Notes: generated from the sequence alone by a model not told the origin. 7,591 nucleotides of DNA from an uncultured Roseburia sp. (GCA_947384095.1 CANDFU010000076.1:1-7591), one strand, 5' to 3'. Shown: positions 1 to 6,530, counted from the first letter of the stretch. A program made the numbers and translations.

Positions 1-231
1 GACATTGTCGGAAATGCCGAGCATCTGTTCCATCTGGTGATGTAAGGCCAGGTCGAGTGAACTGACCTGCATTACGGCTGAAATATCTTTTTCGATGATT
101 TCGGAAAACTGCTTTCTTCCGCTCTGCAGCCTCCGGTAGATAGAACCTAATTCGGGGACTTTTGAATAGTCCGTTTCCTGCAGCCGCGCGACTGCATCGA
201 TCATTTTCATTTTCTTTTTCCCCAATCCCAT
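1..231 (-). CDS. Probable methyl-accepting chemotaxis protein, N-terminal fragment (gene runs off the window)
   Basis: This leftward reading frame starts with ATG at 231-229 and stays open to the window edge (77 codons), so only the N-terminus is present. The start is fixed by a strong AAAGGAGG at 237-244. The product begins MGLGKKKMKMIDAVARLQ and continues with a charged helical stretch containing SAVMQVSSLDLALHHQ at about residues 51-66. There is no signal peptide or membrane segment. From memory, this short basic start followed by a 'YSK.PELG..Y.RL..GRKQF' helix and a 'VMQ.SSLDL' helix resembles the N-terminus of soluble clostridial methyl-accepting chemotaxis proteins. Those relay a sensed signal to CheA/CheW and so to the flagellar motor. 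The diagnostic C-terminal signalling hairpin lies outside the window, so the assignment is an inference. The gene is divergent from the cell-wall hydrolase at 462. Confidence 0.6.
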   Translation of the reverse strand, partial: MGLGKKKMKMIDAVARLQETDYSKVPELGSIYRRLQSGRKQFSEIIEKDISAVMQVSSLDLALHHQMEQMLGISDNV

Positions 232-236
232 TTGTG

Positions 237-244
237 CCTCCTTT
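237..244 (-). promoter_or_regulatory. Ribosome binding site of the leftward gene
   Basis: The minus strand reads AAAGGAGG, five bases before the ATG at 231-229. It is close to the anti-Shine-Dalgarno complement and fixes this start rather than the in-frame ATGs at codons 8 and 10. Confidence 0.8.
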
Positions 245-300
245 GCCCGTTTCTTTTGTAATTTCCGGGCGGACTGATATAATATGTACCATTATAGTCC

Positions 301-329
301 AATTTATAATTTTACAATTTCTTTGTCAA
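301..329 (-). promoter_or_regulatory. Sigma-A-type promoter of the leftward chemotaxis-like gene
   Basis: On the minus strand there is a perfect -35 TTGACA (329-324), a 17-bp spacer and a -10 TAAATT (306-301). A TATAAA at 308-303 would give a 15-bp spacer. A separate TATAAT at 296-291 has no good -35 partner. Transcription would start near 294, giving a leader of about 60 nt before the ATG at 231. Confidence 0.55.
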
Positions 330-373
330 TATCTTTTTGGAAAAATATACTTGTGGATTTCCGGAATGCTCTC

Positions 374-382
374 TGTTAGAAT
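374..382 (+). promoter_or_regulatory. Possible extended -10 promoter for the NlpC/P60 hydrolase gene
   Basis: TGTTAGAAT supplies a TG-N extension and a -10 TAGAAT at 377-382. The matching -35, 17 bp upstream, is only TGGATT (354-359), three of six matches. A start near 389 would place the four 11-bp-phased hexamers at about +1 to +40 of the transcript. Confidence 0.35.
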
Positions 383-388
383 GCATCC

Positions 389-427
389 ATAACATAAATG
401 AAACAATTACGAAACAATTTTGTAACA
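389..427 (-). promoter_or_regulatory. Four hexamers at 11-bp spacing, WalR (YycF)-box-like
   Basis: Read on the minus strand, the hexamers are TGTTAC (427-422), TGTTTC (416-411), TGTTTC (405-400) and TGTTAT (394-389). Each is separated from the next by exactly five bases. The described WalR box is two TGTWAH hexamers separated by five bases. The outer two fit it fully and the inner two differ at one position. WalR controls cell-wall hydrolase genes in Firmicutes, and the gene immediately downstream is such a hydrolase. Regulation by WalR is inferred. The array lies between divergent promoters and could act on either. Confidence 0.5.
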
Positions 428-446
428 AATTTATTCGAAAGATTAT

Positions 447-452
447 GGAGGA
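447..452 (+). promoter_or_regulatory. Ribosome binding site of the NlpC/P60 hydrolase gene
   Basis: GGAGGA lies nine bases before the ATG at 462 and supports that start. A different-frame ATG at 398 lacks a comparable site. Confidence 0.75.
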
Positions 453-461
453 TTTTGTCAG

Positions 462-1688
462 ATGAAAAAGAGAATGATTCTTGTGCGGATGATGCTTGCA
501 GGCTGTATCTTACTCGGCAGTATGGGGACGGTTTCCGTGGAGGCGTCGCGAAAGAGTGCGGAAGGTCTGCCGTTGGCAGGGGTTTCCGGAAAGCTGCTGG
601 AGCTGGCGGATGCGGATCGTATTGAAAAGATTGAAAAAAATGATGCAGGTCATGCGGACGTTGCTTTCAATGAGATTCCGAAAACCGCATCGGAGTATGA
701 AGATATCGCGATTGCGCAGGTCAGTCATTATGTCAATGTACGTTCGGAACCGAATACGGAAAGCGAAGTGCTCGGAAAGCTTTACAATAATTCTGCGGCC
801 ACAATTTTAGAGACGACAGAAAACGGCTGGTATCGGATCCGGTCCGGAAGTGTGGAGGGGTATGTCAAGGCGGAATATGTGGTTGTGGGAAATGAGGAGC
901 TGGCGCGGTCGGTCGGCACTCGTTATGCGACAGTCACGACGATGACGCTTTTTGTCAGGAAGGAACCGACCACAGAGGCGAAGGTGCTCACGATGCTGCC
1001 GGAGGGCGATGATCTGGTGGTTCTGGATGAGTCCGACGAAGGCTGGGTCAAAGTCTCGACGGTGGAAGGAGACGGGTTTGTTTCGCGTGATTTTGTGACG
1101 CTTTCGACGGAATATGTGGAGGCAGAGTCGAGAGAGGAAGAGCAGGCGCGCCTCGCGGCGGAAGAGGCGGAGCGGCGCGCGGCTGCAGCTGCGGCGGAAG
1201 AGGCAAGACGCGCCAGAGAGGCTAAGGAGGCAGCGCGCGCGGCTTCTTCCGGAAGGAGCCAGAAGAGCGGAAGCAGTGGAAACTCCGGCGGAAGCGGCCA
1301 TGCCGGAAGTTCTGCGGGGACAGGGGCGTCGCATGCAGGTTCCTCCAACGGGCAGGCGGTTGTGGATTATGCGAAGCAGTTTGTCGGCAATCCATATGTG
1401 TATGGAGGAACGAGCCTTACGGACGGGGCAGACTGTTCCGGGTTTGTCATGAGCGTCTACGCGGCGTTTGGCATCAGCCTGCCCCGCAATTCAGCGGAGC
1501 AGCGCAAGGCCGGATATGAAGTCAGCCTGTCCGAGGCCCGCCCCGGCGACATCGTCTGCTACAGCGGCCATGTCGGCATTTATGCGGGGAACAATACGTT
1601 ACTGCACGCGAGCAATGAGCGTACCGGGATTACATATACATCTCCGGTGACGTATCGTCCGGTGCTGGCGGTCCGGAGGATTTTTTAA
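462..1688 (+). CDS. Secreted SH3b-SH3b-NlpC/P60 peptidoglycan hydrolase
   Basis: The 408-residue product probably cuts cell-wall peptides as a gamma-D-glutamyl-diamino-acid (DL-) endopeptidase. It starts with an export signal (KKR, a hydrophobic stretch, cleavage plausible after VEA at 28). Two bacterial SH3 domains follow at about 84-140 (YVNVRSEP) and 155-214 (LFVRKEP), likely binding the wall. Next come an Ala/Glu/Arg helix (220-262) and a Gly/Ser-rich linker (263-297). The NlpC/P60 domain fills 298-408 with the expected triad: Cys325 in DGADCSGF, His370 in SGHVGIYAG and His382 in LLHASN. All catalytic residues are present, so it should be active. LAGC at 12-15 also matches a lipobox, but the hydrophobic region continues past it, so I favour a released protein. 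It stands alone, divergent from the gene at 231. The helix-coding stretch is very rich in GCG and CGC codons. The family assignment is firm; the exact bond cut is inferred. Confidence 0.93.
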   Translation: MKKRMILVRMMLAGCILLGSMGTVSVEASRKSAEGLPLAGVSGKLLELADADRIEKIEKNDAGHADVAFNEIPKTASEYEDIAIAQVSHYVNVRSEPNTESEVLGKLYNNSAATILETTENGWYRIRSGSVEGYVKAEYVVVGNEELARSVGTRYATVTTMTLFVRKEPTTEAKVLTMLPEGDDLVVLDESDEGWVKVSTVEGDGFVSRDFVTLSTEYVEAESREEEQARLAAEEAERRAAAAAAEEARRAREAKEAARAASSGRSQKSGSSGNSGGSGHAGSSAGTGASHAGSSNGQAVVDYAKQFVGNPYVYGGTSLTDGADCSGFVMSVYAAFGISLPRNSAEQRKAGYEVSLSEARPGDIVCYSGHVGIYAGNNTLLHASNERTGITYTSPVTYRPVLAVRRIF

Positions 1689-1695
1689 GGCAGGT

Positions 1696-1721
1696 TCAGG
1701 GCCATATTTCTAAAACCCTGA
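1696..1721 (+). terminator. Weak stem-loop after the hydrolase gene
   Basis: TCAGGG (1696-1701) pairs with CCCTGA (1716-1721) across a 14-base loop. No T-run follows, so it is a poor intrinsic terminator. Some read-through towards the next gene is possible. Confidence 0.25.
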
Positions 1722-1774
1722 GGGGAGTATATTAAAAAATGGTTCAAATGTCCCAAAACGTACCAAATTAGAGA

Positions 1775-1803
1775 TTGACTTTTTTGTGTCAATATGCTAA
1801 ATT
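1775..1803 (+). promoter_or_regulatory. Sigma-A-type promoter of the lysine-rich secreted protein gene
   Basis: The -35 is TTGACT (1775-1780), the spacer is 17 bp, and the -10 is TAAATT (1798-1803) with an extended-10 TGC directly before it. Transcription would start near 1810. This is the best-formed rightward promoter in the window. A short TTGAC/GTCAA inverted repeat (1775-1779 with 1788-1792) overlaps the -35 and spacer. Confidence 0.65.
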
Positions 1804-1806
1804 GAG

Positions 1807-1834
1807 ATTGTTAAAGAGCTTCCACTTTAACAAT
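1807..1834 (+). repeat. Perfect 10-bp inverted repeat at the predicted mRNA 5' end
   Basis: ATTGTTAAAG (1807-1816) is the exact reverse complement of CTTTAACAAT (1825-1834), with an 8-base loop AGCTTCCA. It begins at or just before the predicted transcription start. It could be an operator for a dimeric regulator or a 5' hairpin protecting the transcript. It is too far from the ribosome binding site to cover it directly. Confidence 0.6.
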
Positions 1835-1860
1835 AATCGTTTGGAAAGGGATGTGAGTTT

Positions 1861-2688
1861 ATGAAAGAGAACAGGAAGAGGTTGCTCAAGAGAGTTGTGA
1901 GCTTCGCGCTCGCGCTCGTCATGATGGCCAGCGCATTTGCTGTGAGCGTGCCGGATGAGGTACAGGCTGCCGGGAAAGAGTTCAAGATGAAGAACAACAA
2001 GGCGACTGTAAAGATTTACGACAAAGAGGCGAATGCAGGGCTTACGCAGGACGGGGAGATTGTCGCTACCGGAAAGGTTATCTGGATTAAGTACAAGGCG
2101 CCGAAAGACGGATATCTTAAGATCTCAGCAGCCGAGAGCACAAAGGCTAATTTCTCGCTTGGCGAGTGGCAGCTGTGTAATAAGAGCAAAAAAGCGCTTA
2201 GCCCGATTACTGTTTACAGAACGGACAAGACAGATGTCTATTACAAGACCGATTATTTCGGCGTTAAGAAAGACGCGACATATTATCTCGGAGTTCTGGC
2301 ATGCACGGGAGTAAAAATCAAGGCTCAGTTTACGTCATGCACGGACAAGAGCGGCACAAAGAAAGCAAAGTCTCTGAATCTGAAGCAGAAGACAGAAGTA
2401 AAAGGCGTTGTTAAGGCCGGTACGACAAATTCACACTGGTATAAGTTCACAACGACGAAGAATCAGCCTCTTAAAATCACGATCAAGCCCTGGATGACAG
2501 GTGATCTTACGGTCAAAGTTACCGGTCCTGGCGTCTATCCTTCAACATCATTAGTTAAGAGCACGAACTGGGGCGAGTCTTTTGTAATCAGCACAAAAAA
2601 TAATTCTGTAAGAGCTGGTACATATTACGTAGAGGTTAAGCCGAGTTCAAAGTCGAGTACTGGTATGTACAAGATTAAGTGGAACTAA
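1861..2688 (+). CDS. Secreted lysine-rich protein of unknown function, possible PPC-like beta-sandwich domains
   Basis: I do not recognise this 275-residue protein as a named family. It has a classic Sec signal peptide: RKRLLKR, a hydrophobic core at about 12-30, and cleavage likely after VQA at 34-36. There is no C-terminal anchor or sortase motif, so it should be released. The mature part is strikingly rich in Lys and Thr and should be strongly basic. It appears to hold two beta-rich halves, about 60-160 and 170-275. The second half, with SHWYKFTTTK, an Asp-Leu-Thr-Val strand, RAGTYYVEV and a GMYKIKW ending, has the rhythm of bacterial pre-peptidase C-terminal (PPC) domains. This is a weak resemblance judged by eye. 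Cysteines sit at 106, 148 and 160. No catalytic motif is evident. A GGAAAGGG (1843-1850) lies ten bases before the ATG. It is probably monocistronic, with its own promoter and terminator. Codon use is more AT-rich than in its neighbours. Confidence 0.85.
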   Translation: MKENRKRLLKRVVSFALALVMMASAFAVSVPDEVQAAGKEFKMKNNKATVKIYDKEANAGLTQDGEIVATGKVIWIKYKAPKDGYLKISAAESTKANFSLGEWQLCNKSKKALSPITVYRTDKTDVYYKTDYFGVKKDATYYLGVLACTGVKIKAQFTSCTDKSGTKKAKSLNLKQKTEVKGVVKAGTTNSHWYKFTTTKNQPLKITIKPWMTGDLTVKVTGPGVYPSTSLVKSTNWGESFVISTKNNSVRAGTYYVEVKPSSKSSTGMYKIKWN

Positions 2689-2715
2689 GCAGGATTTAAA
2701 ACGAATTGAAAAATG

Positions 2716-2767
2716 ATATAGGTCAACGGACAGTGACGTCTGCTGGCCTATATTTTTGTTTGTTTCT
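2716..2767 (+). terminator. Strong intrinsic terminator after the lysine-rich protein gene
   Basis: ATATAGGTCA (2716-2725) pairs with TGGCCTATAT (2744-2753) through ten base pairs, one of them G-U. A further GGAC/GTCT pairing forms inside. The T-rich tail TTTTTGTTTGTTTCTTT follows. It isolates the secreted protein gene from the YyaL-like gene downstream. Confidence 0.85.
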
Positions 2768-2792
2768 TTATAGGAAATTACGTTCCAAGAAC

Positions 2793-2821
2793 TTTTCCGG
2801 GTCGTAAAACTGTGTTATACT
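2793..2821 (+). promoter_or_regulatory. Possible extended -10 promoter for the YyaL-like gene
   Basis: TGTTATACT gives TG-N plus a -10 TATACT (2816-2821, five of six matches). The -35 position 17 bp upstream is only TTTTCC (2793-2798), so recognition would rely on the extended -10. The implied start near 2828 leaves a leader of about 155 nt before the ATG at 2984. That leader contains the palindrome TATCATGATA (2885-2894) and a GC-rich hairpin at 2925-2947. Confidence 0.4.
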
Positions 2822-2924
2822 GACGGCAGGATGTCGGCAACAGAGTGGATATTTTTGCGGATTTTCATATTTTTATCTGAAATGTATCATGATATATAGG
2901 AAAGGTCTGGCGTCTGCGAGCCGT

Positions 2925-2947
2925 TTCCGGCGTCCGGAAGGCCGGAA
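2925..2947 (+). repeat. GC-rich hairpin with alternative CCGGAA pairing in the YyaL-like leader
   Basis: TTCCGGC (2925-2931) pairs with GCCGGAA (2941-2947). The loop contains another TCCGGAA (2933-2939) that could pair with the same left arm instead. No T-run follows, so it is not a terminator. It lies 21 bases upstream of the GGAG at 2968-2971. Confidence 0.4.
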
Positions 2948-2983
2948 CTGGAAAATTATGGAAATCCGGAGCGTAAAAAAGCG

Positions 2984-4999
2984 ATGAATCATTTAATTCA
3001 TGAAAAATCCCCTTATCTGCTTCAGCATGTGAAGAATCCGGTGGACTGGTATCCGTGGGGGCCGGAAGCATTTCGAAAAGCAGCCAGAGAAGAGAAGCCG
3101 GTATTTTTAAGTATCGGCTATTCCACCTGCCACTGGTGTCATGTCATGGCGCACGAATCTTTTGAGGATCCCGGTGTGGCGGAGTTGCTGAACCGCGATT
3201 TTGTTTCCGTTAAAGTAGACCGCGAGGAGCGGCCGGATATCGACGCGGTATATATGGCGGTCTGTCAGGCAGTGACCGGTTCCGGCGGATGGCCGCTGAC
3301 GGCAGTGCTTACGCCGGAACAGGAGCCGTTTTTTGTCGGGACTTATTTTCCGAAAGATTCCAGATATGGGCAGCCCGGTCTTCTTGCTTTATTGAAGGAG
3401 ATATCGGGGTTGTGGAAGGAGCAGAGGGGGAAAGCCCTGTCGGCCGGCAGACAGCTGAAGGAGGCGCTGACGGCACAGGAAACCTTGTCTGCATCCCGTC
3501 GGTCGGGACCGGAAGATATGGCGTGTCTGTTTTCGCGGGCGGTGGAAATGTTCCGGCATAGCTATGACAGCAGTTATGGGGGATTCGGGCGTGCGCCAAA
3601 GTTTCCGACGCCGCACAATTTTTTCTTTCTGCTGCGCTATGCGGATATGCAGCACGATCGGAAGGCGGGAGAAATGGCGGTATGTACTCTGCGCGCGCTG
3701 GCATGCGGTGGAATATCGGACCAGATCGGCGGTGGTTTTTCACGTTATTCAACGGATGAGAAATGGCTGATCCCGCATTTTGAAAAGATGCTCTATGACA
3801 ACGCATTGCTATCAATTGCTTACCTTGAGGCGTATCAGGTCACGGGAGAGATTTTATTCCGGGAGACGGCGGTGCATACTCTGGATTATGTCCTGCGGGA
3901 GCTGACCGGACCGGAGGGCGGATTTTTCTGTGGGCAGGACGCGGACAGTGACGGTGTGGAAGGAAGGTATTATTCTTTTACGCCCGAGGAGATCTGCAGT
4001 GTTCTTGGAGCAGACGCGGGGCGCAGATTCTGCCTCGATTATGATATCGCTAAGCCGGGAAATTTTGAGGGGAAATCGGTTCCGAATCGTGTGGGCACCG
4101 GCAGCGTTCCGCGGAGATGGAGAGAGGACGGAAGCCTTCTGAAGCTTTACGAATACCGGAAGTCGCGCGCTGCGCTGCATCTGGATGATAAAGTGATTCT
4201 CTCCTGGAATGCGTGGATGATTTTTGCGCTGGCGAAAGCGGCATGCGTTCTGGGAGAGGGGACATATCTTGATGCCGCGCGCCGTGCGCATGATTTTATT
4301 GCGGCAGAGATGACGGACGAAAACGGGAGGCTTTTTCGGCGCTGGCGTGACGGGGAAGCCGCCCATATGGGGAATCTGGATGATTATGCCTTCTATGGGC
4401 TTGCCCTGCTTGAACTTTACCGGACAACGTATGAGCCGCATTTTCTGACAGAGGCTTTGGTGCGGGCAGGGCAGATCGTATCTTTTTTTGAAGACGGGGA
4501 AAACGGTGGTTTTTATCTGACGGCTGTGGATGCCGAGGCTTTGATCGTTCGGGTTAAGGAAACGTACGACGGGGCGCTTCCGTCCGGAAATGCGGCTGTA
4601 GCCCTGCTCTTTGGGCGGCTGGCGAAATACACCGGGGATATCCGCTGGCTGGAATGTTCCGACCGTCAGAATCGTTACCTTGCCGGCGCCGTAAAAGATT
4701 ATCCCTGTGGACACAGCTTTGGGCTGGTTGCACTGATGGAGGGAGCATATCCCTCAGAAGAACTGGTGTGTGTCGGGAGAAAAGAGGAAGTGTTTCCCTC
4801 TCTTTTGAAATATCTGCAAAGTCATCCGGCGTTTTTTCTCTATCCGGTGGTGAAGGAGGAGAAAAATGAAAAGGAGCTGGCAGAGGCTGCGCCATTTACC
4901 GAAAGCTATCCGGTTCCGGAAAACGGCGTGATGTATTATCTCTGCAGGGATGGCGTGTGTGCGCAGCCGGAGACGGATTTTGACAGGCTTGATCTGTGA
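2984..4999 (+). CDS. YyaL/DUF255 family protein: thioredoxin-like domain plus six-hairpin glycosidase-like domain
   Basis: The 671-residue, soluble product is full length for the YyaL/SSP411 (spermatogenesis-associated protein 20) family. The family start, [19 protein letters not shown], is intact from residue 6. The N-terminal thioredoxin-like domain (about 1-165) has the C-H-W-C motif at Cys49 and Cys52, then [10 protein letters not shown] (78-87) and [13 protein letters not shown] (99-111). The rest is an alpha-barrel resembling six-hairpin glycosidases. Family blocks there include [10 protein letters not shown] (199-208), [11 protein letters not shown] (246-256), [11 protein letters not shown] (264-274), GQDADSDG (317-324), [12 protein letters not shown] (401-412) and [10 protein letters not shown] (529-538). 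The C-terminus keeps the paired cysteines in CRDGVCAQP. The biochemical role of this widespread family is not established; N-acylglucosamine-2-epimerase-like or redox roles are only suggestions. The start has a modest GGAG at 2968-2971, twelve bases upstream, so translation may be moderate. aroA follows after 84 bp and may share the transcript. Confidence 0.92.
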   Translation: MNHLIHEKSPYLLQHVKNPVDWYPWGPEAFRKAAREEKPVFLSIGYSTCHWCHVMAHESFEDPGVAELLNRDFVSVKVDREERPDIDAVYMAVCQAVTGSGGWPLTAVLTPEQEPFFVGTYFPKDSRYGQPGLLALLKEISGLWKEQRGKALSAGRQLKEALTAQETLSASRRSGPEDMACLFSRAVEMFRHSYDSSYGGFGRAPKFPTPHNFFFLLRYADMQHDRKAGEMAVCTLRALACGGISDQIGGGFSRYSTDEKWLIPHFEKMLYDNALLSIAYLEAYQVTGEILFRETAVHTLDYVLRELTGPEGGFFCGQDADSDGVEGRYYSFTPEEICSVLGADAGRRFCLDYDIAKPGNFEGKSVPNRVGTGSVPRRWREDGSLLKLYEYRKSRAALHLDDKVILSWNAWMIFALAKAACVLGEGTYLDAARRAHDFIAAEMTDENGRLFRRWRDGEAAHMGNLDDYAFYGLALLELYRTTYEPHFLTEALVRAGQIVSFFEDGENGGFYLTAVDAEALIVRVKETYDGALPSGNAAVALLFGRLAKYTGDIRWLECSDRQNRYLAGAVKDYPCGHSFGLVALMEGAYPSEELVCVGRKEEVFPSLLKYLQSHPAFFLYPVVKEEKNEKELAEAAPFTESYPVPENGVMYYLCRDGVCAQPETDFDRLDL

Positions 5000-5008
5000 C
5001 CGGCATAC
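4980..5008 (+). promoter_or_regulatory. Possible promoter for aroA inside the end of the upstream gene
   Basis: A perfect TTGACA (4980-4985) lies in the last codons of the YyaL-like gene. The -10 at 17 bp is only GCATAC (5003-5008), or CATACG one base later. The -35 may simply reflect the codons for Phe-Asp-Arg, so an independent aroA start is tentative. Confidence 0.25.
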
Positions 5009-5083
5009 GGATGAATCGCAGAGAGGAGTCTGAAATGCGGCTTGCGGGCCTGTGCTAAAAATGCTTTGGCATGGAGGATGGGT

Positions 5084-6394
5084 ATGAGTGAACAATTTAT
5101 GGTAAAAAAATTGAAACATCCGGTGGACTGGACTGTGGAAGTGCCAGGGTCAAAAAGTATGACAAACCGGGCGCTTCTTCTGGCAGCCCTTTCAGGGGAT
5201 ACGGTGTCGCTGGACGGCGTTCTTTTTTCGGAGGACTCCCGCCATTTTCTTTCTGCACTGCAGATGCTGGGTTTTTGTGTGGAGATAAATGAGGCAAAAC
5301 GGAGCGTGCGTGTGAAGGGCTGCGGTGGCATGATTCCCAAAAAAGAGGCTGAGATTAATGTGGGGAGCGCCGGGACAGCAGCGCGGTTTCTCACGGCGAT
5401 GCTTGGTTTTTCCGATGGTGTCTATACGATTCGGGCGTCGGAACAGATGAAAAGGCGGCCGATGGCCCCTCTGTTTGCGCTGTTAAGGGATGCGGGGGCA
5501 GAAATAGAGTATCTGGAAAAAGAAAACTGTCTTCCGGTCCGCCTGCATGGATGCGCGCCTGAGACGAAAAAACAGTCAGAGCCGCTTCTGCTCGCGCTGG
5601 ATATCAGTCAGAGCACTCAGTTTCTGAGCGCCCTGCTGCTGATTTCACCGATGATAAGGCAGGGGCTTTGCATTTCTATCACCAGTGAGAAGAAAGACGG
5701 TTCGTATATCCGCATTACCAGGAAAATGATGGAAGACTTCGGTGCAAACACGGTATTTTGCGGCCACTATTATGAAGTCCCTCCGGATACGGCGTATCAC
5801 AAAGCCCACTATACCGTGGAGCCCGATATGTCCGCCGCCTGCTATTTTTATGCGGCGGCGGCTATAACAGGAGGCCGTGCGCTGGTGAAGCGGGTACATA
5901 TGGATAATACACAGGGTGATCTGAAATTTCTGGACGTTTTAGAGCGGATGGGGTGTGCGGTCGGCGAGACGGAGGACGGAATCGTGGTCAGCGGACCGGA
6001 AACGGGAGAGCTGCGTGGAATTACGGCAGATATGAACGATTTTTCTGATCAGGCGCTGACGCTGGCGGCGATTGCACCGTTTGCTGCGGAAAAGGTACGG
6101 ATTGAACGGATCGGCCATATCCGTCTGCAGGAATCAGACCGGATCCATGCGATCAGAGCGGAGCTTTCGCGCCTGGGAATCAGGTGTGACGAGGAAGCGG
6201 AGGCGGTGACGATTTATCCTGGAAATCCGCATGGGGGAGTTGTTTTTACATATGACGATCACAGAGTTGCAATGGCGTTTTCACTGATCGGGCTTAAGAC
6301 AGACGGTATCCTGATTGACAATCCGGGATGCTGCAGGAAGACATTTGAGGATTATTTCTCGATTCTTGCGCGGCTGACATCTGCGGATTGCTGA
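5084..6394 (+). CDS. aroA: 3-phosphoshikimate 1-carboxyvinyltransferase (EPSP synthase)
   Basis: The enzyme joins phosphoenolpyruvate to shikimate-3-phosphate in the sixth step of the shikimate pathway, towards chorismate and the aromatic amino acids. The 436-residue length is normal. The signature blocks are in order: GSKSMTNRALL (22-32; Lys24, Ser25 and Arg29 bind substrate), GSAGTAARFL (94-103), RRPMAPL (124-130), STQFLSALL (177-185), DMNDFSDQALTLA (316-328; Asp322 matches the catalytic Asp313 of E. coli), RLQESDRI (347-354; Glu350, Arg353), DDHRVAMAFSL (391-401) and PGCCRKTFEDYF (414-425; Lys419). All key residues appear present, so it should be active. I chose the ATG at 5084 because GGAGG at 5073-5077 lies six bases upstream. 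The frame extends back to a TTG at 5042, but that segment does not resemble the family. No other aromatic-pathway gene is in the window, so aroA is detached from a full aro operon here. Confidence 0.95.
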   Translation: MSEQFMVKKLKHPVDWTVEVPGSKSMTNRALLLAALSGDTVSLDGVLFSEDSRHFLSALQMLGFCVEINEAKRSVRVKGCGGMIPKKEAEINVGSAGTAARFLTAMLGFSDGVYTIRASEQMKRRPMAPLFALLRDAGAEIEYLEKENCLPVRLHGCAPETKKQSEPLLLALDISQSTQFLSALLLISPMIRQGLCISITSEKKDGSYIRITRKMMEDFGANTVFCGHYYEVPPDTAYHKAHYTVEPDMSAACYFYAAAAITGGRALVKRVHMDNTQGDLKFLDVLERMGCAVGETEDGIVVSGPETGELRGITADMNDFSDQALTLAAIAPFAAEKVRIERIGHIRLQESDRIHAIRAELSRLGIRCDEEAEAVTIYPGNPHGGVVFTYDDHRVAMAFSLIGLKTDGILIDNPGCCRKTFEDYFSILARLTSADC

Positions 6395-6421
6395 GAAAGA
6401 TCTGTTGCCGGGAAGAGGCGG

Positions 6422-6475
6422 ACGGATATTGCCGCACACATGCCATTCATTGTATGTGTGCGGCAATATCCGTTT
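6422..6475 (+). terminator. Perfect 20-bp inverted repeat after aroA, probable terminator
   Basis: Bases 6422-6441 are the exact reverse complement of 6454-6473, with a 12-base loop. G-U pairing can extend the stem outward by one or two pairs. Only TTT, then GTGTCTGG, follows, so the U-tract is weak while the stem is very long. It most likely ends aroA transcription and insulates it from the sporulation operon, but its length is more than termination requires. Confidence 0.6.
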
Positions 6476-6501
6476 GTGTCTGGAAGAACGATATTTCTAT
6501 G

Positions 6502-6530
6502 CACCGATCGGGATTTTAGAACATAAATTA
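6502..6530 (+). promoter_or_regulatory. Sporulation-type promoter (sigma-K-like, possibly sigma-E) of the cotJ operon
   Basis: CATAAATTA (6522-6530) fits the sigma-K -10 pattern CATA-NNN-TA exactly. CACC (6502-6505) fits the short sigma-K -35 element (A/C)AC(A/C), with a 16-bp gap. Sigma-E uses a similar -10 (CATACAAT-like), but its -35 is not evident at the right spacing. No sigma-A promoter is visible here. This agrees with mother-cell expression of coat genes. The B. subtilis cotJ operon is known as a sigma-E target, so the sigma-K reading is tentative. Confidence 0.45.

Noticed and set aside
462..506. Lipoprotein signal (LAGC at residues 12-15) in the hydrolase
   Set aside because: The hydrophobic stretch continues well past the Cys, and an Arg interrupts the segment before it. 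An ordinary signal peptide cut near residue 28 fits better, although this is not settled.
807..1348. Two minus-strand open frames opposite the hydrolase gene
   Set aside because: They are low-complexity Arg/Ser/Ala-rich shadows of the Ala/Glu helix and Gly/Ser linker, with no convincing ribosome binding site or domain.
3854..4714. A long open frame on the minus strand (286 codons) inside the YyaL-like gene
   Set aside because: It lies wholly antisense to a gene with strong family motifs. Its translation is Arg/Pro/Cys-rich without a recognisable domain, as expected from the shadow of a GC-rich coding frame.
5042..5083. A TTG start for aroA 14 codons upstream
   Set aside because: The extra N-terminus does not resemble EPSP synthases, and the GGAGG at 5073-5077 points to the ATG at 5084.
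5084..6394. Glyphosate-insensitive EPSP synthase
   Set aside because: Gly97 in GSAGT, the position equivalent to E. coli Gly96, is retained. The Phe after Arg101 is not enough to infer insensitivity by reading alone.
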